Part shown: in pieces, positions 26,401 to 41,400 of the stretch
How the letters are laid out: each line of letters starts with the position of its first letter
Position numbering within the stretch: the first letter of the stretch is position 1
Origin: Pelecanus crispus
Lineage: Eukaryota > Chordata > Aves > Pelecaniformes > Pelecanidae
Assembly: GCF_030463565.1 (NCBI RefSeq)
Contig: NC_134676.1
Span: 4,924,001 to 4,988,000, forward strand
Direction: 5' to 3'
Length of the DNA stretch: 64,000 nt
Translations under genes and position numbers: made by a program
The notes under the pieces: model-generated
The model's input: only the letters and a program-made list of their open reading frames with translations
Told to the model about the DNA's origin: nothing
The model's database searches: none

Positions 26401-29400
26401 AGAGCAGCATTTGAAACCTGTCCTAAAAACATAGAGGAGGCTGCTTTGGGAGGGTTACTTGCACCAATCCCATCTGTCTCCATTTTGCATGCATTGATTT
26501 CCCCACCACCACCCTGTTTCAAATAAGGCTGTAATCACCAGCTGGGTTTTCCTGCTTGGTTTTTTTTCTGCAGCTTAAGCCTGGAGGTGGGAGATCCCAC
26601 CCAACATGTCCCCACAGCTCCAGAGCGAGTGGCAGTGATTTGTGGGGTTGGTTTGGGAAATGGGTGGAGTGTTTCACCATTTCTGGGAACAGCACATCAG
26701 GTTAGATGGGGGACGTTTTTGCAGTTACAGAATCCTAGAATCGTTTAGGTTGGAAGAGACCTTTAACGTCGAGTCCAACCGTAAACAGTCCAGCCTTTCT
26801 TCATTGCTGGCTATCTGGCAAATCAGCCCAAAAGCCTGAGCTTTTTGACAGTGGAATCCAGCTCCAAGTTTTGTTTCTCCTAGCATCTGCAGAAATGTGC
26901 CACCAAAACCAGCTGTCTGACCTCACCAAGAGAGCGCAGCCCTGGGGAGCAGCCAGCAGTCAGGCTGGCTATTAAAGAAAGGGAGGTGGCAAGTGCTGGG
27001 TGTGGTGTTAGTGCCGCTATTAATGCTGAGGGCTAATAGTGAGAGGCGAGAGGCAAGGATGAGAGTCAGGACATGGGACATCTGCTTGCAAAGGGATTGG
27101 TTGATCCCATGCTGCAGGTCACCTTCTGGATTTCATCCTAAACCTTGCAGAGACATGCCAGGTGCTGTGCATAACATCTATGAGGCTACATGAGACCCTC
27201 AGCAGGGACAGGAGGGCAACACTGCAGCATGCGTGGTACCTGCCACCCAGGGAAGCCAATATACTGTACGGTCCCTCTTGATTTTTTTAGCGACTGCTCA
27301 AAAACCACACCAAAAAATGCCCCTCCTTACCCACGAGGCAGAAGCCATGCAGTAGCTGGCACTTCTTCCGAGTGACAATATAAAAAAGACAGGAACATCT
27401 TACAAATGCTAGGGTACAAAAAATGAAGATTATCTCTTAAGAGAGAGAAGAAACACTCCTGGTAGGCAGGTCCATGGGATGCAGCGAATGCAACAAGGTT
27501 AGCAAGTCCCCCATACAACACTATAAGGTCCTATCCTGAGCCCACGAGCTCACCACCTGGTCCCAGAGCAGCCCTCAGCATGGGGGCTTGCACCTGCAGA
27601 GCTCCTGCAAGTTCCCACTCCCCACTGGACGACTTCATTTCATTAACCTGAAAGACTTTGGAGGTTAGACCATCACTGTGCACTGGTTGGAGGTGCCCTG
27701 CAGGGACTTGTTTGCACGCCCAGCGCTACGGCAGCAGCCAGGGCCGTGGTCCATCCCAAGGACCAAGGCTGAAGGGAAGCCACATGAGATGTGGTAGGTG
27801 CCAGCAGCGAGCTGGCATGGGTCAGGGCAACTCAGTGGCTCTTTATGCTGAACTGGCTTGAACTCAGGTTTGGGAAAACCCCAGCTACCCTGAGTCCTGA
27901 CGCGCCACATCTTGGCAATTCCCCTTTTATGGTCCATGAATAAGAAGTCTGTAGCTAAAAATCAAACGTTGTCCTGGAAGCCTGTTCCCTATTAAAGTTA
28001 ATATCCCAGACTTTATAGGTATGTGACACTCCAGGAGAGAGAGCGAGCTGTGTTTAAAGTACAAGTAAAACATCAGTTTCTCCATGCAGAAGCAGCTCTT
28101 ACTTTACATGAAGTCCTGGCATGAGTTAGTGCTGCTAAGCCCTGCTGTAATAACATATAAGGGAAAACTCTACGCAGACAGCAAGAAATATGTATTTTAT
28201 AAGGCTAAATGTAAAGTTACCCATCTAAGAACAACCATACAGGTCCTATTTGCTGGTGACAGGCTATCTGAGGGAAGGTGATTTTTTTGGTAATCAGCAA
28301 ACCATGAGCTCCCAGAGCCCCAGCAGCATCTGAAGGCACAAGTGTTTGCTATATAAAAAGCAGGGTGGGGGTGTCACTTGGGAGCAATAAACCCCTTCTA
28401 CTGATGCCAAAGCCAGAAAGGAGCCTTGGAGAGGAGCCCAAGGGTGCCATGCATGCACCCTGGAGGGAGGCACTGCAGGAGACCTGTGTCTCCACATCAG
28501 AAAGAGCAAAGGTGAAACCGCAGTTGAGCACAGCCTCAAATGGTACCTTGCACTGGTTGGGCAGGATGAGGCTCAACAGCCTGGTAATGAGCCTGACAAA
28601 ACCCATCTGCTGAGACTGAGCTGCAGCCAACACAGGCTGAAACACTGGGCACCACATAGCCACAGCCCAAATCCCCTCTTCAACACCAGGGCTGATAAAG
28701 CCCAGGCTGGATGGTTTCCTAAAGGACATCCCCTCACTTGGACAAGAACTAATTTTTGGCATGTGGGATAGAGAAGGTGACAACAGCTGTCATGCTTCCA
28801 GCATGAAAATCCACCCACTTGCGGGTATTTTCCCCTTCCGCTGAAGTCAAAGGAGGCTGATTGCAAGGGACTCGCTTTTCCACCACAACAGGAGTAGAAA
28901 ATCAGGTTCCTGCTTATTCCATCAAGAATATCCCGCAGGGCTGCAGGTGGCCTGGCAGCAACCAGGTAGGATGCTGCAGATACGGCTCCACATCGCAGGC
29001 AGCATCTCCCTTCCCTGCAGCCAGCTTCTGAAATACCTCAGCAAGCATCTGGCATCCCTAAGAGAGTTAAGACTAAGTCAACGTTTCCGTCGTCAACCTC
29101 ACTTTCAAGGGGCTCGTAACTCTCAACGTTTGTGCTCTCGTGAGGCCAAAACTTGGCACAGAAGCACACGGCCCAGATGCAGTTTTATTTGGTAATAAAT
29201 AGCTTAAATCTCATAAGCTTTTTTTTGGGGGGGGCTTAAGCATGTAAAACGGGAAAAGAAAAAGTGTGTGGGATTTTTTTTCCTATCTTCCGATAATTTT
29301 GGAAAAGCAGCTTATACTGAATAATGGCAGGCTTTTTTCAGATACAGAGTCCACAATGCCGTTTCTTAAATTTTTAATATCCACTCTTTAACAGGATCAG

Positions 29401-32400
29401 TGTCCTTCACCCAGCGCAGCACCAGCATTACAGTCCAAGATTTCCAGGGGTGACGCGCAACCCTGGATTATTCGATCTTTGGCACAGTAAGCCTGATGTT
29501 CAGGAAGAGCTAAAACACAGCAAAATTCCCCAAGCCCTTTAATCAATGTCAGTAACGTTTTGAGGATGGATTGCCATTTTAATTGCGCCCCTGCGACATC
29601 CCCCTTCTCTAGAGTTCAGGCAGTTATTGCAGCCCAGCACTATCTAACGACCCCCTGGGTGAGCACTGGGTTTTGTCAGCTATCCGACAGGATTTAGCAC
29701 TTTCAGATTTACCCCAAACACAGAGTTTGCTCTATCAAGGCCAGCTACTTTTCAGTGGCTAAAAGCCAAGGAGACACCCCAAGCCCCCAGCCCAAGGGCT
29801 TGGCTGCCCTTCAAAAGTCCACCTCAGCTGGAGCAGAGAGAAATAGCAGTGATTTTGCTCATACAGTCAGCTCGACATCGGAGGTTCCCCAGTGGGATAC
29901 TGGGCTACTGTCCAGCCAGTACCGTTATCCAAATGCTTTGTTATCTGCAGGGCTGGGTTTTTGTGGTTTTTTTTTTTTTTCACAGGAGGCAGCAAGGGGC
30001 TGCTGGATACAGGAACATTGCACTGATATGGGTAGCTGGGCTGATGTTGGGTCAGGCCTCAGGACTACGCAGATGTTGCTTTAGGAAAATGTCCTTTCCT
30101 TGAGGTGGAGATCCACCCATCATCCCCTCTGAGCCATGTCCCCATTTGCTGGGAGGGAGGATTGAAAGCAACCCTACAGGGTTGGAAGTTTTCCCCCAAA
30201 ACAGCCTCCCAGTAAGTCCTCCATCTCAATGCCAGGCTTGCAACCCAACAGCATGCACAGAGCCTCCACACGCGCTTGTCCCACATCTCAGCCCCCCGAA
30301 TCCCAGTAGACCCAGCAAAGAATAACTTGCAAGAGAGGTACGGGGAATTTGCTGGCTGGAAGCAAGGCAGTTGGCTTGTGCTGCAGAGCCCACCCCTTGT
30401 CCTAGAAGATCCCAACCTGCCACCAGCCCTGCGTACGTGTAGTCTCCAGGAGGAATGGGATGGCCCACATATGGTATGGATTTGTACAGGATCCAGGTGA
30501 CTCACTGAATGAGGGAGTAGTGAATCGGAAGGAAAACTCCCAAATATACAGGTACACTTTGGGCTGCCTGTCCTTGAGCAACACAAGCCACATTACAAAG
30601 CACGTAGGAGATGTCACAGCAAGAAGTCGCTCATATGAAACTACTCTGACATGGCATAGCAATTGCACCCAAGGAAGAAGCATCCTCCTGCTGCAAGGAG
30701 GCTGCTGCAGGAATTTTTCGCTGGATACATTGCCACACTGTGTCCAAAGCCACCTCCAACCACAGTGAGATCTTCTCACCTCTCTTTGACATACGGCGTA
30801 ATCCAGCTGCCACATCTGGGTCTCTGGAGAAAACACCAGGCACGGTCTACGATTGGGAAGCATTTTCTTAACATCAGGCTGTGGCAGTTGTGTGTGCTGC
30901 AAACCCACACACACTGGCTTCAATCTGCCTGCAGGAAAGATGGCAGTGGTGGGTCTGCACTCCTTGTGTTCGCCGTCAATGAACGGCTTTTTTTTTTTTT
31001 TTTTCCCCTTTTAAATTTAAAGGCAATAGGGTGCCAGTAATTAAACTAGCTTAAAGAAACAAACCCAGCTACCTCAAACAGAAAAGCTGTTGCAGAGCCA
31101 AAAGATTAATCCGTGTGAATATTAAATACTGAGAAACTACCAACAAATCCAGAATGAACCAAGCCAGGTGATGAGGGAGGCCCATATGCAAACCTGCAAC
31201 TCCTGGTTTCGTGTCTTCTGCAGCTGCCACAGGAAGAATGAGGGGCTTGAGCAGATGAGGATGATGCAGGGGAGGAGGAGAGGGACCCTGGCAGCAAACT
31301 CTGCTCTCTCCTTTGAGCGAAACACAATCTCCAGCGGTCTGCTCCCCGTCAAATTAGTTCAGGCAGAGCTAAACTGAGCATTGCAGGGTGGGAAACTGAG
31401 ATGGATCCAGAGTCCTCACACCACATCAATGCCTTGGTTGGACATGATGGGCACGTTGTGGGATGGAAAGCACCAGGGACCTGGGGGAGTTACCAGGAGA
31501 AGAAAGTGCCTCTCAGCAAGGCAAAAACCAAACCAGGCAGCCTTAAGACACCTGGAAGGAGAGTTACCAAGGCAGTAGCACTCGAGTTTATCTCCCTTCA
31601 CCATTTTCTTTCAAAGAATTGCCTCCTCCCATCACTCACAGGAGCAAACCACCCGGCTGGGACCGAGCTGACCTCCCATTATGATTTTTACCATTCCTGA
31701 CAGTGGTTTTGCTGAGCCTGCTCAGAAACATTTCTTCTCTCTCACGTGGATATTGTTTTTATTACATCCACCTTGGCAAACTACACGTTGCCATTCAGCA
31801 CAGCCAGCAAGCACAGCAGCTATGGGGAGGGCACGCAGCCCTCAGCCCCACTGGGCAAGCAAACCCCCTTGGAAAGCCCATTAGCGGCACCAGGTTGCCA
31901 CCCTTATCATGCTTCCCAAAGCCAGCCTTGCTGTTGAGACACAAAACGGGCATTCAGAGGGAATTCAGCTCCTGGGGCTATGGGTGCTGCTGTTAACAGA
32001 GACAACAAAACAAAGAGGTTTTCAGTTACAGGTTGCAGAATAACCTGTAAATTGTTGTTTATAGGGCTGGTTAAGTGCCCCATAAATACAAATAATGGCA
32101 ATGACTGGAGTCAGGTGAGCTGTCAGCTGTAGGGAGGAAGAGGGGATGCTGTGGCAGGGAAAGCATGTGTCCCCAGGGCTTTCCGCACACCAGGCACTTT
32201 TTAACTTAACTGATGCATCCACCCACATGTTTTCAGGATCAGTCACTGCCGGCCACATACAGGGTGAGATTTCTCTCATGCCGATGGGTTATTTCATGTT
32301 TGCAGGGTGTCCCATATGGGCTCTTAGTGGTTTTAATGGGTGTGAGGTTCAGCTGCTCCTCAAACTCCTGCTCTTGGACCTCTGGAGGCTGTGGGACACC

Positions 32401-35400
32401 CGGTGTCAGACACCAGAAGTTGGTCTAGGGAGAATTACTGAACCCAATTCGACCAGCCACCAGTGCCAGCACAAGAGCTGAGGAATTTGCCAGGTAATTA
32501 GCACAATACTATTAGGAGAAAGTTGGTGGCCTTGGGGAGAAGACTGCAGCCTTGTTGAGCTCTTTCCACAAGAGTCTAAGCCCCTGGTTAAATTAATGCT
32601 TTGACTCTGGTTTTCCCAGATGAAATTTGTCTCCAGTACAGTTCCTGCATGGACAACTTTTATGTCAGATGAAGCCTTTAAAAGACCAGATTTTCAAACA
32701 AATGCAGGATGTGGTGATGGACCTAATGGACATCCAGAAACAGCTAAGCAGATGCAACCACACAGCAGACCATAGCCAGACAGGACTGACTATTCCCACC
32801 TCACTGGGGGCCTAAACAAGCAGTTAATCAATCTCAGACTGGCTCAAGCTTTCCTCCACCCCCAGAACCTTATCTTTCAAAATGGTTGTCCATCCATTGA
32901 GGCCATCCCCAGGAAGCCAAGACAGGAGGCTGGCAGATGGACAGCGCTCTGTTTCACAGCTGCTGATTAAACTGGGATGACAGTACTTGGCAAAACGCCA
33001 AATTAATTAGCCCTAGCCACACGATCTACAAGTCTCTTTTGGCTTTAAAAAAAAAAAAAAAAAAAGAAAAGGAAATCTAAGAATTTTCCGAATTCATTTT
33101 TGCATACCTCACCGGCCTGACATTTTCCCTTGAACTTGCTGTTCCTGAAGTTGCATCTCAATTTCACAGGGGGCTTGTGCCATTTTTAGATGCTGTGAAT
33201 TTGAACATGTGGCAGAAGGAACTCGGAGCCTTTTTAGCTCTTGGCCTTTTGGAGAGGATGGACTAATCTTTGGCTGATATTTAGCAGAGGCTTGCAGTGC
33301 CGCACACGACCTCCTGCTTGATATTGTTATGACCTTTCAGCTTCATTTGTAAGACCATCTGAAATTTGTTTTATTTCAGTTCCTCTACAGGGCCTTCAAG
33401 CAGACTTTTTGTGCCATGGTGAATCACAGCCCACCCAAATTAGCTCTTTCTGTACTTAAATGGCACGGAGGGACACTTAACCAGCACAGAGAGAACGAGG
33501 CTGGTTAATACACCCTGTTTTACAGGGGAGGACAGGGGAGCTGGGGAGAGGACAACGCTGTCCTGGGCAGCAGAAGTGGTGGATGGTGGGCCAGGACCAG
33601 ACCATCTCCTCTGCATATCTCCCATGAAAAGGTGTTTGTACAACCGCAGGTTGCTGCCATGCCATTCCCTTCCCCGCTACCTATTGGTGATGCTTCAGGC
33701 ACCTTTTTCCCTGTGACCAGCCAAGGTCTCCTACATCACCCCATGCTTGCAGGGCTTTTACAGATGCCACCCCACCCAAGGCTCCCATGCCAGCTAGTGT
33801 GTTACCACTGCTAGTATGATGAAGCAAAGAATAACAGGGCTGAGTTTCTACCAGTAGCAGCCTAGATACCCCTTTTTTGCCTTACATGAACCATTTTTCC
33901 CAGCAGCAGGTGGTTTGCTGCCCTGCAAGCCATGGATACACATGACCAAGAGCAGAAAGACTCATTCCAGAGGGCACTGGGTCAGCCCCAGGGAGGTGGG
34001 CAGCAGATTTTCAGACTGTAACATAGCTCAGCTTTGTCTATGTATGCCATTCCTGCATCTTATGGAGCAGAAACCTTTCCTTCCCAAAGGATGACAGAGC
34101 ACCTTCTACAACATCATGGCCCTAAACATTCAGGAGGCATTTAAGCAATTGTAATTCAATCTTTTAGCTAGCACCACGCCAGCCCAGAGATTCCTCCTGG
34201 CGCCAGAGACATCTTCATCGGCTCTAGACTGAGGAGGGACCACACTTTTCCCTGCCAAACAGCTGGGATGGTGGGCTCATTCTCCAATTTTACTTTTTCC
34301 TGCAAGAGCCCTGTGCTGGGAACCCCCTGCCTGTACCTTGCCTGCCTGCCCTGCTGCACCAAGGGGCAAGTGCAGCTCATGGTGAGAGGAGAACAGGCAA
34401 TAAACCTGGCTGATGGTCCCAGCCCAGACACCTACTCTTACCTTTTATCTTTGGCACTCGCAGGGCAGGAACTGACCAGTGGTGGGTCCCAGGAAGAGCC
34501 CAAAGCCCTGAGCCACAGGCAGAGGTTTGTACTTCTTCCCACAGTCTCAAAAATCCTGTGGGATGGGAAGAAAACATCCTCCACTTGGTCCAGCTTGTGA
34601 CCCAGTTGCACAGATGTTCTCAGCCTGCTGCCTGCACTTCCCACCAGAGCAAGGACTGCAACTGAGCACCTGGGATGGGGGTGACCACATCCACCCTGGG
34701 CACCCAGACAGATTTTTAGCAGGTGACCATCCGTGGGGCCACGTGGGGGACCGCAAGGAGCCCAATTGCTGCAGGTATCCCACCTGCAAGGAAGGACCCC
34801 ATGGGGCAATGGGTGCGTCAGGAGAGACCCCATGGATGAAGATCTCAGGGGCACAGGGCCTGTGCATCTTAGTGAAGCAAAGGATACCAGGAGGGTGATG
34901 GTGATGGCTATGGGGCTGGAGATGCACCCATCTGAGTGGGGCCAGGAGCATCTCGAAACTTCCCACCAGTCCAGGGTGAATAGACTGTACCACACTCCTC
35001 CCCACGGCACATGAGACACTACCAGGAACCCATGCAGTTGCAAAGTGGAAAAAAAAAAAAAATTACACTTTTTTTAGTTCCACATGTGACCTCTAGGCCC
35101 CAAGGATTTTTACTAATTATTAAATTTAATTTGTCTTGCTCTCTTCTCAGGGCTAAGGCTTTGCATCGCTGGGCCTGTATTGTTTCTGTTACAGCCTGCT
35201 GGAGTCCAGAGAAAATTCAAATTAAATATCAGTCACACGTTAAGGTCAGGCAGCTCAATTCCATTAACAGGCAGCAAGACTCAGCCTCCCTGTAATGAAT
35301 GCTGCCCACGCCTCCTAATGATACCGGCAGAGGAACCAGGCAGCACCAGCACAGAGTGATTGGCACCCCACTGACACCGGGGACCACAAAATTGATTTTA

Positions 35401-38400
35401 AAAGTTCATTCATCTTCTACAAATCACGGCTTAAGTTTTTCTGACCTGTGACAAATCTGCACGAGCTTCAGTTAAAAGATATAGCCAAGAAGAGGGGGGA
35501 AAAAAAAAAAAGAAAAAAAAAAAAAAAAATCTGTTTCTTGCTTTGGGGATTTCAGCAGGGTTGTTCTGTCTCAGTTTCCAGCCTCCCTCCCGGCCATAAA
35601 TTTCTACCCCTCACTTTATGAGCAAGATTAAAGGTTTTTCACCCCACTGCCTACCGCAAAGATGGTACAGAGGTTTTATAGATGTTATAAGATCTTCCCT
35701 GTTGTTGGACTCGTGGACATTGGATCTGTAAGCTCACCCCAGCCTGTTGGGTCTCCCCTTCCTTCTGCTTTTCACAGCCCAACAGGCACCAACGCTGGGA
35801 CCCCACCTTGGTCTCTGAGCCCAGCTGGGAGGAAGCTTTGAGAAGCTGGAGGACAACACAGCAGGGAAGTGAGCAATGCAAATGCCCACCCCGTCATCTG
35901 CCCATACCCTCCTGGCATGGCCCCACGGCCGGTGGCCCACTTCACCTGCAGTTTCTCTCCCTGCTTCTACAACCAAGCAGTATAGCTGCTGTCACTCATG
36001 GGCAAAGGAGAACCTACCACTAAAAAACGTCAGAAAACACTTTTCTTACTCTTTAGCACAGTTAACCCAAATCTGAGGGTGCAGCCAGCTCATGTCTATA
36101 CCACACCAGTACAACTTCTTATATAGCAACTTCTGCAACTTCTTATATAGCCTTAATTTATCAAAGTCCCATTCTGTGTCAAGGTAGGGATGTTCTCCAC
36201 CACATAACACAACAACACAGGGAAGAAGCTGCCTTTGGCTGAAGTCAGGAGTTGCTCTGCTGAAGCAAGATGACAATTTTACTTGTGTGTGACTACCCAA
36301 GGTCTAACCAGCTGTGTGCCCAACACCATCGCTTCAGAGACATTTGGGAAATGTAATTGGGGTGAGGGAGAAGAGGATGAAATAGGACTTTAAGGCACTA
36401 CCACAGTATAAGGAATCTGGGTTTCAGGCTGCAAGCTGTCACATCCTTACTGCTGAGGCATTTGGGAGTTTTATAGTAGCTCTTTTACTCTGTAAAATTC
36501 ATCCTTCCTAAAGGAAAACATTCATTCCACTCAAGTACAAATAAGAGTTAAATACAGGCTCATCAGTTTAATAGTGTAGTTACGCCTATTAAAGCAACTG
36601 TAAAACTAACATCAAAGCATTTCACATTAATTCCCTCTCAGTGACTCCAGATCTGATCTACTTCAACAAATCCCCTGCTATTGAGAAGTGGCCACAAGTC
36701 TCCATGGCCCTGCATCAGCTGGCATTACAAAAAGTTGCTGTCGGACTCAAAAAGTCAAGATCGATCAGCTACACGGGGAAAGCAAGCCTATTGATCAGAG
36801 CAGCTAGATAAGGAAGTCCTACAGTTGGTGTCAGCAGCCAGGTTTTCCCCCAGATCATTATTTTTAAGCAGATTTCACAGAGGAGATGGGGCCTAAGTCA
36901 CTCTTCCCACTACTGCAATGGGTGACCCTGGGACAATGCCTCCCCCTGAATTAAAATAAAATAATGTTAAAACCATTCTTAAAAAAAATATATATATGAC
37001 ACTAGGAAAGAATTGAGATTTTTATTGCTCATCCAAAAATCTCAGCTTTGTCAGCTTTCTGTTTAATTTCTAAATCTATTTCCTGAAGAAAGCAGAGATA
37101 CCTGACCAACTTTTTGTGGCTAAATACAATTCTTCAGACATGTCCTGTAACACCTTTCCTCAATTGTGACCACAGAAAGGAGGATGAAAACAAGAAATCC
37201 ACCTTTCCCCATCCACATTTACATTTTCCCCAGGAATTTCACCTACAAAGGAGCAGAATCATCTGCATTTTCCCTGTTCCCTGAACTTTATACCCAGCGG
37301 CCTGCAAGATGGGCACCTGTGCATTGTAGAGATGGAGAAATGAAGGTGGGAGACCAAAAGCACTTATTCAACCTTAGGGAAGGCCAGAGGGTCCGAGTGG
37401 GGATCCATGGAGCTGGGGTCAGCATCTGTGCCCACTGCCCACCTGGACACACACTTGCCATTTGGGCAAGCAGGAGCATGTCCAGCACTTTAGGGAGAGC
37501 AGTTTTCCCCTCTGGGTGTTGGACACAGCCCAGCTGCTTGGCCTTGGACCATGCCCATGGTGGTTTGAGATCTTCCTCACGCAGATGTGGCCATGGCAGT
37601 GGATCTCCCTGCCCATGGAAAGTCCCCTTGTTTGGAGGGGACAACACCAGTGCAGAATGGACAGGAAGTTCCCAACATCAAATTTTATGGCAAGGGAGAG
37701 CACATCTACACCCATGCCTATACCATCGGACTGCCCATCCAGCCCTGGGAGCAGGTGTATCCCCAGGGACTGCTGACCAGCAAGCAGGCACCTCCAAGGT
37801 GCTGTCATCTCCATCCTTGAATATATCCCAGATTGGCTGGGCAGGACCCCGAGACACTCAGAAACTGAGGAGGCTTGGCTGGAGACCTCCAGAGGTCCCT
37901 TCCCAGCTGAATTATTCTGCAACGCTCTCAGCTGGTGGAAGACGCTCTTAAAGAGAGCATCTTCTGGGGCAGCTGGGTATGGGCCTCCATGTTACAGCTC
38001 TGAAAGCACTGACAGCAGGGAAAAGTCTCCTCTGCCCTTGCAAGGGGTGTGCTTGTAAATGCACACTCATGCACAGAGCGGTGCAGCGCACAGCACTTCT
38101 GCCTCACAAGGAGCGCAGCCTTCATGCAAAGACTGGAATGAAAACAATCCTAGATGTTAAATTTCCATTTATATTGTCAGTTCACAGCATAACTGAACCT
38201 TTAGAGAAAGCAGAAGGAGATTAAAAGATTTTTCACTGCGCTAACTGCTGAATGCAGGAGAAGACTTCTGCCCGAGTTGAAATAATACAGCATGAATAAC
38301 ATTAGCCCATGTAATGTCCATTGGTCAGTGGTTCTAGCAGATATCAAGCAGAATAGATAAAAGCAGCAATTATAAAGGTGTATTTCAGATTCAACCCAGC

Positions 38401-41400
38401 TCTGGGGGAAAAAAAAAAAAAAAAACCCACACACATACAAAACCATCTGTTCAAGCCACTAAATCTGTTGACTCCTCAGAGCTCCCAGTTACAAACAAAA
38501 AGGAATTAAAGTTGGGATCTGAACTTCTCAGTGATGTTGATTAAAGCCTGGTACCTCTAAAACACCAGCCGAGCTGCACACTGCTTTAACAAAATTTCTC
38601 TTGTGTTTTTGAGAAACATAGGCTACAAAGAATCTAATCCTGTTCCTCCATTCAGAAGAAGCATTTTGACCAAGCAAATCAAACCGAGCCCTGTTAGGAG
38701 GTGCTGGCTGGCTCAGAAGTTGTCCAAGATTCGGCAGATATGCCAAGATCTAGCCCCAAAGACTCTGCAACACAGCCCCCAAGCCCTGAATACCCTTCGC
38801 ATGGAAAACTGGATAGGTGAATCTTGATTTCTGACTTTTTACAGTGCGATCATTCTTATTTTTTAGAGAAACAACAAAGGCTGTATGGATTGCAAACTTC
38901 CTCCTGGGACCCCTGGGTTCAGGTCATTTATCCTTCTGCTCCAACAGAGTATCTGGATTTCTGCTCTCTGTGTTTTGGGGTAGCGGCACAGCAGTGAAAA
39001 GCCCCGCTAGCACTATCCTGCTTGGAGTTTTAAATGCAGAGATGCCCTGGTATTACAGGTGCAGATTGGGCAGAGCTACCGCACTCCTGAATGCCCCATT
39101 TCCTTGATGACAAGTGGTGGCTCATTCAACCAAAGTGCCCAGCCCTTCAGAGCAGCTCAGCTTGCTTGACAAAGGTCTCCTTTTCTCTCAATATTGTGGA
39201 AACAAGCCAGTGGCCACCCCTAACCCCTGCCCAGCTTGGATACAGTGGAGACCCACAGCTCTCAACCATTACCAAGCTGCACTGACAAGCATCCCCAGCC
39301 CGTGGTGTGGGATCTCTCTAGGTGTTGCTGCTTTTCCTTGACTTTCTGGTCCATCACCCGCTGCCCTGAGAGCCTCCTGGGCTTCCCACTGCGTGTTGCC
39401 CTCCCTCCTCCACCATCAGCCAGCACTTCCTCATCAGAGCCCAGCTAAAACCTCTCCCACAGATGCAAGTTTGGCAGGAATTTTAAGCCCTGCTCTTTGG
39501 AGGGAGCAGGACACCAGAGGCAAAAGCCACCTTTCTCACCATGGAAGGTGGTGTGCACATGGACATAGCGAGAAAGCAACTCCTACAGCTTAAGGACTGC
39601 ACCACAGACAACCCCAAACCTCAGGAGACGTGGGGAGCAGAACCCTCGTGGCAGATTTCGATAAGAACAAAGCATTTTTTCGTTGGCTTTTTGGTGTCTG
39701 AACTTTGACAAACACTTTGCATTTTCATGGTCCTGTTGTGTTCTGGGCTTTTATCCCTTTTTTCTATTTTTTTTTTTTTTTAAATCACAAAGTCTCATTA
39801 TATTTGTTGGCTTTCTCAAAGCAGCTCCCTGGCGTGATGCAAAAGTGTGTGCATCACGGCATTGCTACAAACGGACTTGTTCTTTACGCTGAAAATAATA
39901 AAAGTGACCGGGAGCTGGGTCTATTCATGGGCTGGAGAAGAGCATTTCGGCTCAGAGGGCAGGGTGCCAACTCTGCACACCCACTTGCTCCATTAGACTT
40001 ACCTCCAGTAAGCTCCAGGCTGCTTTCAAAGAGGAGTCCCCAAAGTCCTCTGCAGAGGTGGCAGCTGCAAGCAGGGTTAGTTGTTGGGTGCCCTGGTACA
40101 TCCCTCCTTGCCTGCACCATCCACCTGCTTGGCCCTGGCTCCCAGGAAGGTTCCAGCACCTCTCTGGTGCCCTTTGGCTTTCACGCTGGCCTGGGTGTCA
40201 CCTTCCCCCAAGGGATGCTGCCAGTGAGTTGGGTTTCTGCAAAGCACGCCCATCCCCCCGTTTCCCATTTGAATTGCAGGGCATTGGGAAGAGGCCTTTG
40301 CTGCCTCCCATTTGCACTGTGGGGCCAGAGAGCTGTGACCAGCTGTGCCGGTGCACCAAAAACAGGAGGCAGGGGAGAGGAGAGGCACCAGTGTTCCCTG
40401 TTTGACATGATGAGAGAGCAGCAGCACTTTTGCACAATTATTTTCTGCAAAGCATCCATCCAAACCACCCCCTCCCTAAAAAGAGCAATATTTTCTAGAA
40501 GTGAAGCAGGGTGAGGGATGCGTACCTAGAGCCCACTCAGCACCACACCATGATGCTCCTTTCCCCTGGCCAAATGACCAATATGACCATGCTTTAAAGC
40601 TAGTACTCTGGTTACGAGACAGACTTCCCCATCACTGCGCTTCCAACGCCAGTTATTACAGCATCAATCACAGCCATCTCCTGATGCAGCAGCCAGAGGA
40701 CACCACTTGTTCTTCAGCCTCCTCATCCCTTCAGCCCAGACAGAGCTCCCAAAGAAAGTCCTCCATCTTCTGGACACACTATCCCACGGACAGCCACAGT
40801 GCCTTACCCTCCCCTCCACTAACACACACCAGACCAAAGTGTTATCCAAAGCTGGTGCTGCTATAGAATGTCCATTGTAAAGCCCTACCCTATCTATGCT
40901 TTTGTTTGGTTAATAGATTGCTAATGACAAATTGTCCAGGAACAGGACAAGGTAATGCATTACTGTCTTGACTACTAAACCATTAAGAGTTACTAAGGAT
41001 CTGCCAAGAAGGAAAGTAGGGGAAAGATAATTTCGGCAGGGGGAGATTGCAACCACCAACTCAATTAAAAACTAGAGAGACTACCCCCCGCAATTCTCCT
41101 TGAGCATGCGTAGTAAGTTAAAATTATATTGTGCCTTGAAATTTAAGTGAAGAAGATATGAACAAGTAAGAGACAAGTATGCTTAGCAAATTTAATGATT
41201 ACATAGTCGATAGGTGTGGTGTGTTAATTGTAATGTATAAAAGTTAGAGAAAACCTTGGTGAGTGTGCTAGCTTTGTGGAAATACCACCTAGCACCCAAA
41301 CTTGCACAGCTTTGAGAATAAAACAATATCTCATCTCAGCATGCGACGATTGGCTTATTGCACACCGGGTAAACAAGCCCTGTTTGGGACAGCAGAAGTG

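Noticed and set aside
34438..35043. 201-codon open frame on minus
   Set aside because: No domain, no splice-linked conservation with RNF165, and several frames are open in the same place.
37166..37951. 261-codon open frame on plus in intron 1
   Set aside because: No recognisable domain, mixed composition, runs into a degraded CR1 tail, and is overlapped by open frames in other frames and on the other strand. Best explained as chance.
39705..40514. 269-codon open frame on plus
   Set aside because: Includes a translated poly-T run, has no domain or family resemblance, and other frames are also open. Treated as non-coding.
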